A DNA stretch of 64,000 nt from Acridotheres tristis (GCA_037013685.1 CM072891.1:9896501-9960500); one strand, 5' to 3'. Counted from the stretch's first letter, positions 1-11,730 are shown. The notes: generated by a model from the sequence alone, not told the origin. Made by a program: numbers and translations.

Positions 1-275
1 GGACTCAGCATAAAATCACTACATAGTTTGGCCTCAGAGCACCTTTGGCATTTTTATTTTTGCTGAACTCCAGGACTGGATGAACCAGTAGGATGACAAT
101 TGTGTCTTCACATAGTAGAGTGAGGAAACTTGTACAACGAGTCTCCTAGGACTTTTCTTTCAAATCCAATATGCAGGTAAAAATGTGCAAGAGGAAAATC
201 AGGAGAAGGGTGGGATTTATGAACTATACTGTAATTTTAATGAGTTGTAAATGCATTTTTCTTTTTGTTTCCTAG

Positions 276-318
276 TTCAGGCCCTCCTGAAACCATTATT
301 ACTAATGGAGTGCTAGTG
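276..318 (+). CDS. PLA2G4E: Copy A exon 7 homologue (end of C2 domain)
   Basis: First visible coding exon, 43 nt, flanked by cctag and gtgagt. It enters in phase 2 and leaves in phase 0 and encodes [13 protein letters not shown], near-identical to copy B exon 7. Positions 1-275 are intron; I find no match there to the preceding 41-nt exon. Confidence 0.88.
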
Positions 319-3300
319 GTGAGTGTTGTATTTCATCATCTTTCTTGTCGTGTTGCCAGACTTATTTCACTTGACTCACAGTCATCAGGACAACATACCC
401 CTTGACTGAGACAGCCAGCACTGAAACATTGCCATTTCCCACTTCATCCTGACACATCCTTGTGGATGGCACCTCTGGAGACACTGTGGCTGGAACAGCA
501 TGGAGTTCCCCCATCCCAACACTCCTTCACTGTTGCAAAGGAAACACATGGAAGTAGTTTAGATCTGAGACATCAGTGCAGCAGTGAATTCTTCCTTAGA
601 CATCACTCCTACCAAATTCCCATATTGCCAAAGTGAGAGGGTTTGTCCTGTCCCATGCACATATCATTTCCCACATTCATAACTGTGCTTTTTACACAGG
701 GACTTCCCATCCCTGACATTTTTTCATTTATTTTCTTTGCTTGCTCATGAATTGTATTTATAAGAATCCTCACATCTCTGGGATCCTGAAAGTAATGTTT
801 TTCACTTTGTCTTCTCCCTTCTGCAAGCCCTGTTCATCCACACTGCACTCCTGCCTTGCCCTGGTTCTGTCCCATTTAGACTAGGAAACAGAAGGTCATA
901 TGGGAAAATTCTGTGCCATGATGTATTTTACTGTTCACATCTCTTACAGTCTCGCAAAATCTGCTGCTTAGAAGTTCAGGTGGTTGAGAAGAAGAAGAAA
1001 AAGGAGAAGAAATCAAGTAAGGCTATTTCTCCATCAGCTATTTTTAACTGATGTGCTAATATTATGAACACAATTGGCTTAATGTAAGAATTAAAAAACC
1101 CCAACAAATCCAAATCATGAGAGCAGCCTTGTGATAGACTCTGTAAGAATTTTTGTTACAAGTTTTGATGAGAAAACTAATCTGTGTCTGCTTTTGTGTA
1201 ATTTCCATAGAAAAAGAATTCTCCTTTAAAGTGCAAGGCTCTTATGAAGGCACCCAGGACATTGTGCTGGGATCTAATCTGGTCTTCAGCTCCTCCTCTC
1301 CTGCCAAATTCCACTATGCCAGATACAAGCAGCCAACGCTGGATGTTACACTACCAGCGAAGAAACAACCTCCCTCCTCGGTATGTTACAACTGAGCTTT
1401 AGAAAACATAATGACGGCATGTAAAATATTAGACACCATAAATAGTAACATTAATTTGCATTGTGGGCAGAGAGTAACAGTCCTTACAATATAAGCCTGA
1501 GTTTATTTGTATTTTTTCAGCACTCACGTGTGTATGATGCAGGCTTTCCAAATGTGGAACTTCATTCCATTCCAAGCGGAAAAAACATGATCTTAGCAGA
1601 GGTAAGTACCTGCTTTTTTGTGGGAGAGGCTGAGAAACCTGGATGTGGAAGTCTGCATCCCCCTGGTGATTACCATGGTACTTTCTAACAATGTAAGCCT
1701 GCAGACAAAAATACCACAGCCTAGCAGTGGTAGGACTTTCAGCAATGAGGCCGGGTTGTGCCTCATTCTGTCTGAATAGATGTGGGGCATCTTGCCACTG
1801 CATCCCAGTCTTATTTCACACTTAATGTTGAAGCTCTGCTCGTCCCCTTCTCGAACACTAGCAGGGCACCTGAACTGACTGAGGCAGCATCAGACTCCTG
1901 CTGATGCTGACAGTGCTTTACAAAGCACTTTTAGACCTGTGGTTAACAAAATCCATGCAGAATGAAAGGATCACGACTGTTTTGGGGTATAAGCCACAGA
2001 AAGGGTGGAACAATTGGTGCTGTGTAGAATTATAGTTCTGGCTGGCTGCCTCAGAGGTATTGTTAGTAGAGATGGGTAAGGTTTAATTATCATTACTCTG
2101 TAAACAGCAGTTATCCTCACATGTTACCTTTACTGGAAAACATTAAAAACTGTTGAACGACTTCCCTTTCAGTAAAACACTACAGACAATTTGCATAGGC
2201 TGCTGGATTATTCAAGCTACTGATTATTCAGTGCTCCTGATTTGTACCCACATTGCTAGGATGGCACAAGATAAAATTCCTCCTCAGGCTGCAGGGAAGA
2301 AGCAGGTTGTCAGCACTCACATTGTTCACATTCTTGCTTTCCAGGATAAAAGATTCGATTTATATGCGAAGGCAGAAGACTGGTAAGAGACTTGGCCACT
2401 CTTGGAGGTTAACTTTTACTTAGCTGAACTCATCTCACCCTAGGCTCTTTACTGGGGAGGAGGCACTCACAGCAGGACTGTAGGTGGTGTGACCAGGTGA
2501 TGTGGCATTCACATGAGCTGGAAGCAATTGCACGTAGTGTAGTGGATAATACACGTGGATAACCCATACTGAGAAGTGAATAATGAAAAAATATGCATAA
2601 AAATAGAAACAGAAAAAATAATGCTACAAGTCAATTATGCTACCCACAGTTATGCTCAGTGTTTTACCTTTTTTTTAACACTGGGCAAGAGCGCAGATGG
2701 TTACCTGGAAATGTTGATTATGAATTAGGAAAAATTTCTGCCTAATTCAAGAAAGTATGATAAGTTTTTCCTATAGCTCTCAGCTCACTAAAATATGAGA
2801 GAATCCAGACAGCATATATCTCAGAAATTAGCTGCAGGAATGTCTTTCCTTAGGTTTTATTTTGATAACTTCTTAGAAACTTATCTGTCCTTTTTTTCTA
2901 TCCTTCTTTCATGCAGCATTGTATACTTGCTTGGGAGTGTAAGAAAGGGACCTCCTGTAAATGTAGTATTTTGTGGGTCAGATTCATTTTATTGCATTGG
3001 AAACTGAGCTTGTCTACCAATAATAAAATGGAATATTCTTTTTTCCTGATCTCTGCTTCAGCCCAGACCACCTTGATGTGCGTTTAGGATTTGACCTCTG
3101 CAAACAGGAACAAGACTTTCTTTCCAAAAGGAAGAATTATGTTATTCCTGCTCTAAAGAAGGTTCTGCAGCTGGAACAGGATCTGCTGGACCATGAGGTC
3201 TGTAGGGAAAGCATTTAAAACATCAGCCCAGTGCTTAGCAGTGAAAGCATAATGGCATAATACAACCTCTTTTTCTTTACAGTTAAATTTTTTCTGATCT

Positions 3301-6300
3301 TTCGTTATCTTAAAACTTATGTATACCTTCAATACTGCCCCATACCTCTAAATTGACCCTGCTGTTTGTGTCCTTTGCTGCTATCCTGAGTTTAACTCTT
3401 TTCCTGCTACACCTTTCTTGGAAGCCAGACCAGATATTCCTTATATAAGAACAACTTCTTCTACACTCTTCACCCTATTATTGTTATCCTTATTGATAGT
3501 CCCTCGTCTCTTTGACCTGTGAGATTTCTTTGTAATTCCTGCCTTTTCAACTGATTTTTTTTTCTCTCTTACTGTCTCTCTTGGTTTGAACTAATACATT
3601 TTTATTTGTTTTGTACCAAACATCTATGCTGAACTCATCAGAAACAAGTGTGAGATATCTAAGCAAAAATGGTCATTGCTTTTATTCCTGTTCTTCTTTA
3701 TAAAATAAATGGTAGGTTATATTTCAGTAGAAATCCTTTAGAAAGAAGTCTGTGCCTGGGCACACGTGGTGGTGTCAGGCTGTAGTATCAGGAGATCTCA
3801 GCTGAGAGCTGTGGTCAGGTGCAGCTGCTGTGTGACACCGACCCTTTCTGTCCCTGTGTTGCACAGACCCCGGTGGTGGCTGTCATGACCACGGGAGGAG
3901 GGATGAGATCCTTGACTGCACTCTATGGCAGCCTGAGGGGGCTCAAGAAGCTCAATGTCTTGGACTGTGCCACCTACCTGACTGGCTTGTCTGGTACTAC
4001 CTGGTGAGTGGGATGGGCAGCCCTTGGCTGGAGTCTCCCTGATGGCACCAAAGTGCTGAGGCAGGCTGGGGATGACACACAATAGTTTACCCATAATAAC
4101 TTCTCAGCAGTCACACTTCTTCATCTGCTTCCAAAATTGACAGTATAGTCTTTTCATGGGGGAAAGTCACATAATTTGCAACTGCATGAAAACAAGTGTT
4201 TTTCTAAGAATGGTTTATGGAAAATTGTTCAAGCTGTTTTGGCAGGAGTAATGACTGTGACTTCAAAGGGAACATGACAGTTTCATAGGGAACTGAAGAC
4301 AGGAAACATTAATTTCAAATCAAGAACTTAAAACAGAAACATAAAATGTAGATATTACCTACCTCAACCCTTGGTGTGCCTTTTATTCCCTCGTCAATAT
4401 GTATTTCCTCTTCCTAGGACCATGTCAAACTTGTACAGAGATGCTGAGTGGTCACGAAAGGATCTCGACAAGCAAATCAGTGAGGCTCGAAAACATATGA
4501 CAAAATGCAAAATAAATTCCTTTTCCTTGGAATATTTGAAGTATTACAAAAAGCAGCTGTCCCAACGGAAAAGAGAGGGCCGCAAAACATCTTTTATAGA
4601 TCTCTGGGGTCTTGTCCTGGAATCTTTTTTGCATGATGGGGTACAGTATATCATAAAGCAGCATTTATAGTCACTTACCATTTTCTGAAAATTTATTTCG
4701 GGAGAAGATATTTTCCTGTTGGCTCTGAGAAAAGCAGTTTGCTACAAGACTGTGCAAGCAAATGCACAGCTGTTTCTAAAACATTTGGTGCCAGCCTTGT
4801 AGATACTCATCCATGATAGAAATCAGCATTCTTGCTTGTGAAATTTTGAATATGTTTTTCTGAGAAAACTCCAAGACTAGCATTTTGAAACAGTATTACA
4901 GTTTAAGAATGATTTTTCATATTCATCAAGTTACTTGTTAAGAAATATCAAAATTGCAGACATTATGCACGCCCATGAGAGGTGTTAACATAAGGACCTG
5001 CAGACTTTTGAAAGGTGTGAGATCTTCCATAAAGCTGCAGCACAATTCAATAATATGTTTTATATCAAAAGTATTGCTTTTGTTCTTTATTATTTCTTTT
5101 CATTTTCATCTTAATGCATCATCAAATAATCTGGCATCGGATTGGATGGCTGCAGGTATTTCAGTAACAAAATGCTTATGGGAATTTTGAAATATATGGA
5201 ACATCTCAGAAGATAAGCAGAGCACACATTATATATTAGAAGCAAGATTTTTTTTCTGCCCTGCAAGCTTAGATGCAGAGAAGATATTGCCATGCTAATT
5301 TTTGTCTCCATGTAACCATATTTCTGGAATCACAGAAAGACAACCACAGACTCTCTGATCAGCAATGGGCCATTGATCGTGGTCAGAACCCACTTCCTAT
5401 CTACACTGCAGTCAATGTCAAGAACAACTACAGCACTCTGGATTTCAAAGGTAATTATGAGACTTCTGACAGTCATTTGTGTTTATATTTAAGGTAGTAA
5501 ATCGTGAAACTGTCTTTTTAAGCAGCCTAAAAAGCCCCTCTTATTTGAAGACCAGAATCTCAGCTGATGTATATTCATATAATAGCCTTGTGGTAAAAGT
5601 TTGACTGGCTATGCAACAGACTCAAAAATACTCCAAAGCCTTTCCATGGTCATGAATTTTCATTTGCAGCATGCTTGTAACTCATTGCCATTGGTCCAAA
5701 ATATTAGACTCAACAAACTTACTGTGAGGGCTGTAATAAAACATGGTTCTCTTCTCTGGGTTCTTTTTTACAGAATGGGTGGAGTTCACTCCATATGAGG
5801 TGGGATTGCAAAAGTATGGAGTTTTTGTTCGCACTGAGGATTTTGGCAGTGAGTTCTTCATGGGACGACTGATGAAGAAAGTCCCTGAATCCAGGATCTG
5901 CTTCTTGGAAGGTAAGCTATTAAAACCAGCAAATTATTTTATTGCTTGTTTTGTGGTGTGGGCTTTTTTGTTTAGTTTTGTTTTTAGTTTATTTTTTAAT
6001 GTGAGCTATATAAACTACACACTAATAAAGTATTGGTGCAGGACTAACATGCAAGTTTCACAAGAGAGGATAAATATCTCTTTGCAGAATTAATACTTAC
6101 TATAATGGATTCAATTTACAGTAAAGGAGAAAATTCAAAGGGACAGTCAAAGAGTTATTTACACTTTTAAACCACGTTTTGATTAAAATATAGTATGGCT
6201 TCCAGTACAACAATAAAATTGAGGTCCTTGGGAATCCAAGGTTCAACTCATGCTACTCCAGAAGGGTGAACTTCCGAGCCTATTGCCTGTCTCATGGGTA

Positions 6301-9300
6301 GTCAGGATTCTGTATATTCCCTTTAAACATTTTACATGAGCCTTCGTGCTGCATCAGGGTGTGCTGGAGCATGCCAGACCCTCCTGCTCCAGAGTCCCGG
6401 GCCACATGTCACTGGCTCCAGGTTCCACACGGCCTGGGCAAGGCTGGGGGGAAAACAGCACAGCCATCCTTGAGACATTTTTGCTGTTGACTGAAGCAGA
6501 GCCTGCATATGTGTTTTCCTGACAAGCTGTCAGCTTGTGACTGATTTCACAAGCAAGCTTCTCTTTGGCTGGCCACTCCACCGAGCAGGAAGGAGACTGT
6601 ACTATTTTAGCCCCAGTCTGTGCTGGATTGTCACACATTTGCACACCCTGAATGAAAAAACAACGAGAACTTGTGCCCTAATGAATAACCGAAGAAACTG
6701 CTTTTCAAGCTCAAAAATGCATGGTCAAAACTGATCCTTTGGTGTGTTAACAGGCTTATTCTCAAAAAGGGAATCCTACAAAAGCAGATGCTCTAAGATT
6801 ATGTTGTAGTTATGCCTTCATCAATATTATTCCACATCAAATCTGTTGGATTGTAAACTTTCGTCCTTTCTTTTTATACAAGCTTCATGATACTTGTTGG
6901 TTTTTTTCTAAAAATACAAATTCCACATTAATTCACAAAGATCTCTATCCCTAAGTACTGTCAGACAAAAACTGGATACCAAAAATCAGGTTTAAAACCC
7001 AGTAGCCAAACAGAAATTACACGTCATGCTTTTAAAACAAAGTAACAAAATCCAAACTTCACAAGTTTCATCTCATTCTTGTAGTTTGAGAATCATGATA
7101 TGTGAATGTTTGAGTTAGAAAGCTCTTTTCTTTTACAGGCATATGGAGTAGTTTATTTTCATTCAATGTGTTATATATCTGGAATTTGTCCCATTCATCA
7201 GAAGATTTCTGGCACAGGTGGACTCGGGACCAAATTGACAATATAGGTAAACAACCATACTTCTTTTTCAGTGTGTATTTATTGTTAAATGGAGTTACAT
7301 GTCTCATACTACCAAGTACAATTGAATAATTTAAAAAGCTCCAGTGCTGTGATCTATCAGGAGTCAACACTGATGTTTGTAGGTGATTAAAATTTTCAGA
7401 AATAATAAGATTGATCTGTAAATTATTAATAAAGCAAAGTGATTTTGTCTGCTTCAAGCGGGAGCTACAGTAATACAAAGCACAACAGCTGTCCTTTTCC
7501 AAAGCCTGCATTCAGTCTGTTCTACAAATGCGTGTATGTCTGGAGCAGACTTTTATTGCTGTTTGACACCGTATCTTGGGGGGTTTTATCCAAGCCTTAC
7601 TGTGTAAGGAAATTACACTTGTCCAGTAAGAGTAGCTTCTTACTTTCTGTTTTGTTTGGTCACTTTTTGGTTGTTGGTTCTTTTCAAAAGGGAAAGCATC
7701 AGGGTTTATTACTTACCTTGACTTCTGGAGGTAAGAATTCCTCCTTGGGATTCTTCGCACCTTGCCCCGGGCAGGTGTTGTATTTCAATACACAGGGAGT
7801 TGGGCAGGTGTTGTATTTCAGTACACACAGTGTGCTGGGTAGGTGTTGTATCTCAGTGCAGTGTATGGGATAGGGGCCGTCTCTCAGTGCAGTGTATGGG
7901 ATAGGGGCCGTATATCGGTGCAGTGTATGGGATAGGGGCCGTATATCGGTGCAGTGTATGGGATAGGGGCCGTATATCGGTGCAGTGTATGGGATAGGGG
8001 CCGTCTCTCAGTGCAGTGTATGGGATAGGGGCTGTATCAGTGCAGTGTATGGGATAGGGGCTGTATCAGTGCAGTGTATGGGATAGGGGCCGTATCTCAG
8101 TGCAGTGTATGGGATAGGGGCCGTATCTCAGTGCAGTGTATGGGATAGGGGCCGTATCTCAGTGCAGTGTATGGGATAGGGGCCGTATATCGGTGCAGTG
8201 TATGGGATAGGGGCTGTATCAGTGCAGTGTATGGGATAGGGGCTGTATCTCAGTGCAGTGTATGGGATAGGGGCCGTATCTCAGTGCAGTGTATGGGATA
8301 GGGGCCGTCTCTCAGTGCAGTGTATGGGATAGGGGCCGTATATCGGTGCAGTGTATGGGATAGGGGCCGTATATCGGTGCAGTGTATGGGATAGGGGCCG
8401 TATATCGGTGCAGTGTATGGGATAGGGGCCGTCTCTCAGTGCAGTGTATGGGATAGGGGCTGTATCAGTGCAGTGTATGGGATAGGGGCTGTATCAGTGC
8501 AGTGTATGGGATAGGGGCCGTATCTCAGTGCAGTGTATGGGATAGGGGCCGTATCTCAGTGCAGTGTATGGGATAGGGGCCGTATCTCAGTGCAGTGTAT
8601 GGGATAGGGGCCGTATATCGGTGCAGTGTATGGGATAGGGGCTGTATCAGTGCAGTGTATGGGATAGGGGCTGTATCTCAGTGCAGTGTATGGGATAGGG
8701 GCCGTATCTCAGTGCAGTGTATGGGATAGGGGCCGTATATCGGTGCAGTGTATGGGATAGGGGCCGTATCTCAGTGCAGTGTACGGGATAGGGGCTGTAT
8801 CAGTGCAGTGTATGGGATAGGGGCCGTATCTCAGTGCAGTGTATGGGATAGGGGCCGTATCTCAGTGCAGTGTATGGGATAGGGGCTGTATCAGTGCAGT
8901 GTATGGGATAGAGGCCGTATCTCAGTGCAGTGTATGGGATAGAGGCCGTATCTCAGTGCAGTGTATGGGATAGGGGCTGTATCTCAGTGCAGTGTATGGG
9001 ATAGGGGCTGTATCAGTGCAGTGTATGGGATAGGGGCCGTATCTCAGTGCAGTGTATGGGATAGGGGCCGTATCTCAGTGCAGTGTATGGGATAGGGGCT
9101 GTATCAGTGCAGTGTATGGGATAGGGGCTGTATCTCAGTGCAGTGTATGGGATAGGGGCTGTCTCTCAGTGCAGTGTATGGGATAGGGGCTGCATCTCAG
9201 TGCAGTGTATGGGATAGGGGCCGTATCTCAGTGCAGTGTATGGGATAGGGGCTGTATCTCAGTGCAGTGTATGGGATAGGGGCTGTCTCTCAGTGCAGTG

Positions 9301-11474
9301 TATGGGATAGGGGCTGTCTCTCAGTGCAGTGTATGGGATAGGGGCCGTATCTCAGTGCAGTGTATGGGATAGGTGTGATTTATCAGTGTTTCCCGCAGAG
9401 GAGGAGCCCCCGCTGCCCTCGCAGCCGCAGGAGCTGCGGACGCGGCTGTTCACCCCGCCCGGGCCCCTGGGCAGAGCCCTGCGCTCTGCGCTCACCGACC
9501 GCGCCTGCATCGCCCAGGAGCACAACTTCCTCCGCGGCTTCCAGATGCACAGCGACTACCTGGAGAACACGCACTTCCGCAGGTGGAAAGGTACCTGATA
9601 TTGAACCCGTTCTCTGAGGTTGGAGGCCAGGTTTGGGCACAATCTCTATTAGATCAGCCTGTGACTGATCATGCTGCAGGACACATAGCATGGCGTGGCA
9701 TTGAGCTATATGTCAGTGGTTTGGTGGTGGCACTCACCTCTGGAGATTGGGCCACCAGGTCCTTCCTCTCTACCCCCTTCATGAATGTTGTTACTGCAGG
9801 TCCAAAACTGTGTGTGACTGGAGCTGAGAGGGCAGAAGTGAAGGGATATGGCAAATCTCCCTTCCCCAAGGACTGTAACCAGTTATGGCTCTGTGGACAT
9901 GGTCTAAAGGGTGGAAAAACAGGCCAACAAGTTTTGCAGTACTGCACTTACAGGAAGAGTATTTTTTCTTTCAGATACTGTGTTAGACACATTTCCCAAC
10001 CAGCTGACACAATCAGATGAATTCCTGTCTCTGGTAGATACTGGATTTTTCATCAATACAAGCATCATGCCACTTTTAAAACCAGAGAGAAAGGTGGATG
10101 TCATCCTGCATTTAAATTATAGTGCAGGATCCCAGATACAGGTGAGAGTAATTGAAACAGTCTATTTCTTCTTTAATATGTCTATATCTATAATTTTTTA
10201 ACACTTGGGTACTTTTTATACTGGTCCTACTAAAAGTCTTAACTGTGAGCATTTTTAGCTTAATGATGAAGAGCAATACATCTTATATAGTCTGCATGTA
10301 GTCTCGTTTGTTTTTCTTGTACAATAAACTGCATTGTGCTAAGACTCGGGGAAAAAAAAAGGCAACACAAAACTTATTTCCAGTGACACAGTGCTTTTTA
10401 TTAGGGATTAAGAGCTTTTGCACAAACAGCTTAGAAAATGTCTACTTTATTACTGGACTCCAAGAAATCCTGAGCCTTAAAATCCTATTTTAAGTCTTAG
10501 TACTTCTCTGTTCCTTGATCCAGCCTTTGGACCAGACCTGCAAGTACTGCTCTGAGCAGGGAATCATTTTTCCCAAAGTGGACTTGAGTGAAGAAGACAG
10601 GAAACACCTGAAGGAGTGTTACCTCTTTGATGGTGCTGAGACTCCAGGAGCACCAGTACTGCTGTTTTTCCCACTAGTTAATGATACCTTCCAAAAATAC
10701 AAAGCACCAGGCAAGTACTCAAACATGTTAAAAAGAAAGTTTGCATCATGGACAGCCTATTTAAAGGAATATATTTAATATTCCAACTTTTGAACTTCAC
10801 TGTTGACTCTTTTCAGTATATCAAACGTTTCTGTTGCTTGAAGTTAATTTTTTTAACCATGTGAGATTTGATGCCAGAGCTGTGATGTTTAAATTCCTAA
10901 GCTAGTTATCTTGCAGGTAATTAGTTTTCAGGTAACTTTGATGTATCTAATATTGTGTATATCCATAGATACATACTGTACTTCAGGTACAGCTAAGAGC
11001 TACAGTGCAGACCTACGTAGGAATAATCACCTTTTTTTCTCCCCTTATCCTGTGAAGCCACTGGTATGCACTTGAGCCAGGGACTGAGCTGTCAATTTGA
11101 ATAAGAATTATTTGTGTGTTGTTTTTTTTTTTTAAATCAAAGCCAAATGAGTAATTTACACTGTGAGGTCTCTCTGTGGAGAGACATCTCCTTTCCTTCC
11201 TCTGTTTGCTTGTTTATGACCAGAGTGGTTTTTCTCAGCAGTGATTTCTCACCCCTTCCCCCTAGGTCAGAGGCGCTCAGAGTCAGAGATGGAAGATGGC
11301 AAAGTTGATCTCTACGGCTGCTGCTCCCCGTATTCAACATATTCCCTTCAGTACACTGAGAAGGAGTACGACCGCCTGGTTCAGCTGGGGGAATACAACA
11401 TCCTCAATAATGAAGACCTCATTCTACAGGCCCTGCGCACAGCAGTGGCACGGAAAAGGCAGATAAAGAAATAA
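276..11474 (+). CDS. PLA2G4E: PLA2G4E-like cytosolic phospholipase A2 (copy A), 5'-truncated by the window, 15 coding exons
   Basis: This is the 3' part of a group IV phospholipase A2 of the epsilon type: a cytosolic, calcium-recruited enzyme that hydrolyses or transacylates membrane phospholipids. Exons are 276-318, 950-1016, 1211-1380, 1521-1601, 2345-2382, 3062-3197, 3867-4003, 4418-4640, 5336-5450, 5774-5911, 7139-7246, 9399-9590, 9975-10141, 10524-10710 and 11266-11474. They join in one open frame of about 669 residues. Visible motifs are the oxyanion glycines in TTGGGMRS, the nucleophile Ser in GLSGTTW, the catalytic Asp in [10 protein letters not shown] and a basic C-terminus ending RKRQIKK. 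The C2 exons (homologues of copy B exons 1-6) lie left of the window. Exon sizes and phases match copy B, so the two are tandem paralogues. The epsilon assignment, rather than D or F, rests on the CLEV plus polybasic linker and the C-terminus. Symbol is by family; the locus may be named PLA2G4E-like. The last intron starts with GC, not GT. Confidence 0.9.
950..1016 (+). CDS. PLA2G4E: Copy A exon 8 homologue (polybasic linker)
   Basis: 67 nt between cttacag and gtaagg. It encodes [16 protein letters not shown], a CLEV motif followed by a lysine-rich run. The equivalent exon of copy B is 64 nt and arginine/lysine mixed. The basic patch could contribute to binding acidic membranes (inference). 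Confidence 0.88.
1211..1380 (+). CDS. PLA2G4E: Copy A exon 9 homologue (C2-catalytic linker)
   Basis: 170 nt, the same length as in copy B, flanked by ccatag and gtatgt. It encodes a beta-rich linker including [13 protein letters not shown], shared almost word for word with copy B. Confidence 0.92.
1521..1601 (+). CDS. PLA2G4E: Copy A exon 10 homologue
   Basis: 81 nt, phase 0 at both ends, between ttttcag and gtaagt. It encodes 27 residues beginning HSRVYDAGF. It is 12 nt shorter than copy B exon 10 and lacks that exon's cysteine/arginine cluster, making it one of the most diverged exons between the copies. Confidence 0.82.
2345..2382 (+). CDS. PLA2G4E: Copy A exon 11 homologue
   Basis: A 38-nt exon encoding [12 protein letters not shown], between tttccag and gtaaga. 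Size and phase equal the copy B exon encoding [12 protein letters not shown]. Confidence 0.88.
3062..3197 (+). CDS. PLA2G4E: Copy A exon 12 homologue (start of catalytic domain)
   Basis: 136 nt. It encodes the entry to the cPLA2 alpha/beta catalytic domain, including [10 protein letters not shown] and a long amphipathic helix ending QDLLDHE. Donor is gtctgt. Confidence 0.93.
3867..4003 (+). CDS. PLA2G4E: Copy A exon 13 homologue (oxyanion and nucleophile motifs)
   Basis: 137 nt encoding both hallmark motifs: TTGGGMRS (oxyanion hole plus the conserved Arg) and GLSGTTW, whose Ser is the catalytic nucleophile of the Ser-Asp dyad. Active-site residues are intact. Confidence 0.95.
4418..4640 (+). 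CDS. PLA2G4E: Copy A exon 14 homologue
   Basis: 223 nt between ttcctag and gtacag. It encodes [12 protein letters not shown], a helical cap segment and [17 protein letters not shown]. It is one codon shorter than copy B exon 14. Confidence 0.93.
5336..5450 (+). CDS. PLA2G4E: Copy A exon 15 homologue
   Basis: 115 nt, same size as copy B. It encodes [18 protein letters not shown], a strongly conserved group IV PLA2 segment. Confidence 0.93.
5774..5911 (+). CDS. PLA2G4E: Copy A exon 16 homologue
   Basis: 138 nt encoding [16 protein letters not shown] and [20 protein letters not shown], the most conserved block between the two copies. Confidence 0.95.
7139..7246 (+). CDS. PLA2G4E: Copy A exon 17 homologue
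   Basis: 108 nt between tttacag and gtaaac. It encodes [16 protein letters not shown] and [16 protein letters not shown]. The following intron carries the large minisatellite. Confidence 0.92.
   Translation, partial: AYGVVYFHSMCYISGICPIHQKISGTGGLGTKLTI
7769..9389 (+). repeat. Minisatellite of 29/31-bp units with 428-bp higher-order structure
   Basis: About 50 head-to-tail copies of a G-rich unit (GTGCAGTGTATGGGATAGGG followed by GCCGTATCTCA or close variants) fill most of copy A intron 17. Units are 31 bp, or 29 bp when they end GCTGTATCA. Variant endings include GTATCTCA, GTCTCTCA, GTATATCG and GTATCA. The first three units are degenerate (GGGCAGGTGTTGTATTTCA). Positions 7876-8303 and 8304-8731 carry the same order of 14 variant units, giving a 428-bp higher-order repeat. 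The last unit breaks off about 10 bp before the exon 18 acceptor AG. Reading frames through it are low-complexity and not genes. Confidence 0.97.
9399..9590 (+). CDS. PLA2G4E: Copy A exon 18 homologue, GC-rich
   Basis: 192 nt between cccgcag and gtacct. It encodes a proline-rich loop ([11 protein letters not shown]) then [20 protein letters not shown], which matches copy B's [19 protein letters not shown]. Of 63 complete codons, 60 end in G or C, unlike adjacent exons or the paralogous exon. Frame and splice signals are intact. Confidence 0.93.
9975..10141 (+). CDS. PLA2G4E: Copy A exon 19 homologue (catalytic Asp)
   Basis: 167 nt, same size and phase as copy [11 protein letters not shown] contains the catalytic Asp of the Ser-Asp dyad, followed by [20 protein letters not shown]. 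Confidence 0.95.
10524..10710 (+). CDS. PLA2G4E: Copy A exon 20 homologue, GC donor
   Basis: 187 nt encoding [20 protein letters not shown] and [16 protein letters not shown]. The donor is AG|GCAAGT, a strong non-canonical GC donor; the paralogous exon uses GTAAGT. Exon end is fixed by length and frame identity with copy B. Confidence 0.93.
11266..11474 (+). CDS. PLA2G4E: Copy A last coding exon (exon 21 homologue)
   Basis: 209 nt including a TAA stop. It encodes the terminal [25 protein letters not shown] and a short basic end, ARKRQIKK. The tail stops where copy B continues for about 37 more residues. Confidence 0.95.
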
Positions 11475-11730
11475 TGCCACGCCAGAGAGGGTGCTTTTAG
11501 TCCCTTAATCTACCGAGGGACTGAAGGTCTCTTACTATCAGCCAGCAGGCTTCAAAGCATTCCTGCTCAATCCCACTGAATGGTAATCTCAGGTGAACAA
11601 AAAAGACTGAAGAAATACTTTTTCTCCGAAGAATTTCACTGCAGCAAATCATTGCAATTAAGTTACAACAATGGGGTATGAATCGTATGGTACAGAGGAT
11701 GGGCAGCCACAAAGAAGGTGCTAAAGTGAT

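Noticed and set aside
1..275. Copy A exon 6 (41-nt end of C2 domain)
   Set aside because: The AG...GT-bounded stretch near 160-175 does not encode anything like GKEELEVEF; the exon must lie left of the window.
7769..9389. CRISPR-like array or repetitive coding protein
   Set aside because: Units are adjacent with no spacers, and the sequence is intronic and bounded by coding exons of copy A. Open frames here are the by-product of repeat lengths. It is a minisatellite.
7769..9389. G-quadruplex array
   Set aside because: Each unit has only a GGG and a GGGG with loops of over 20 bases to the next pair, too long for a confident call.
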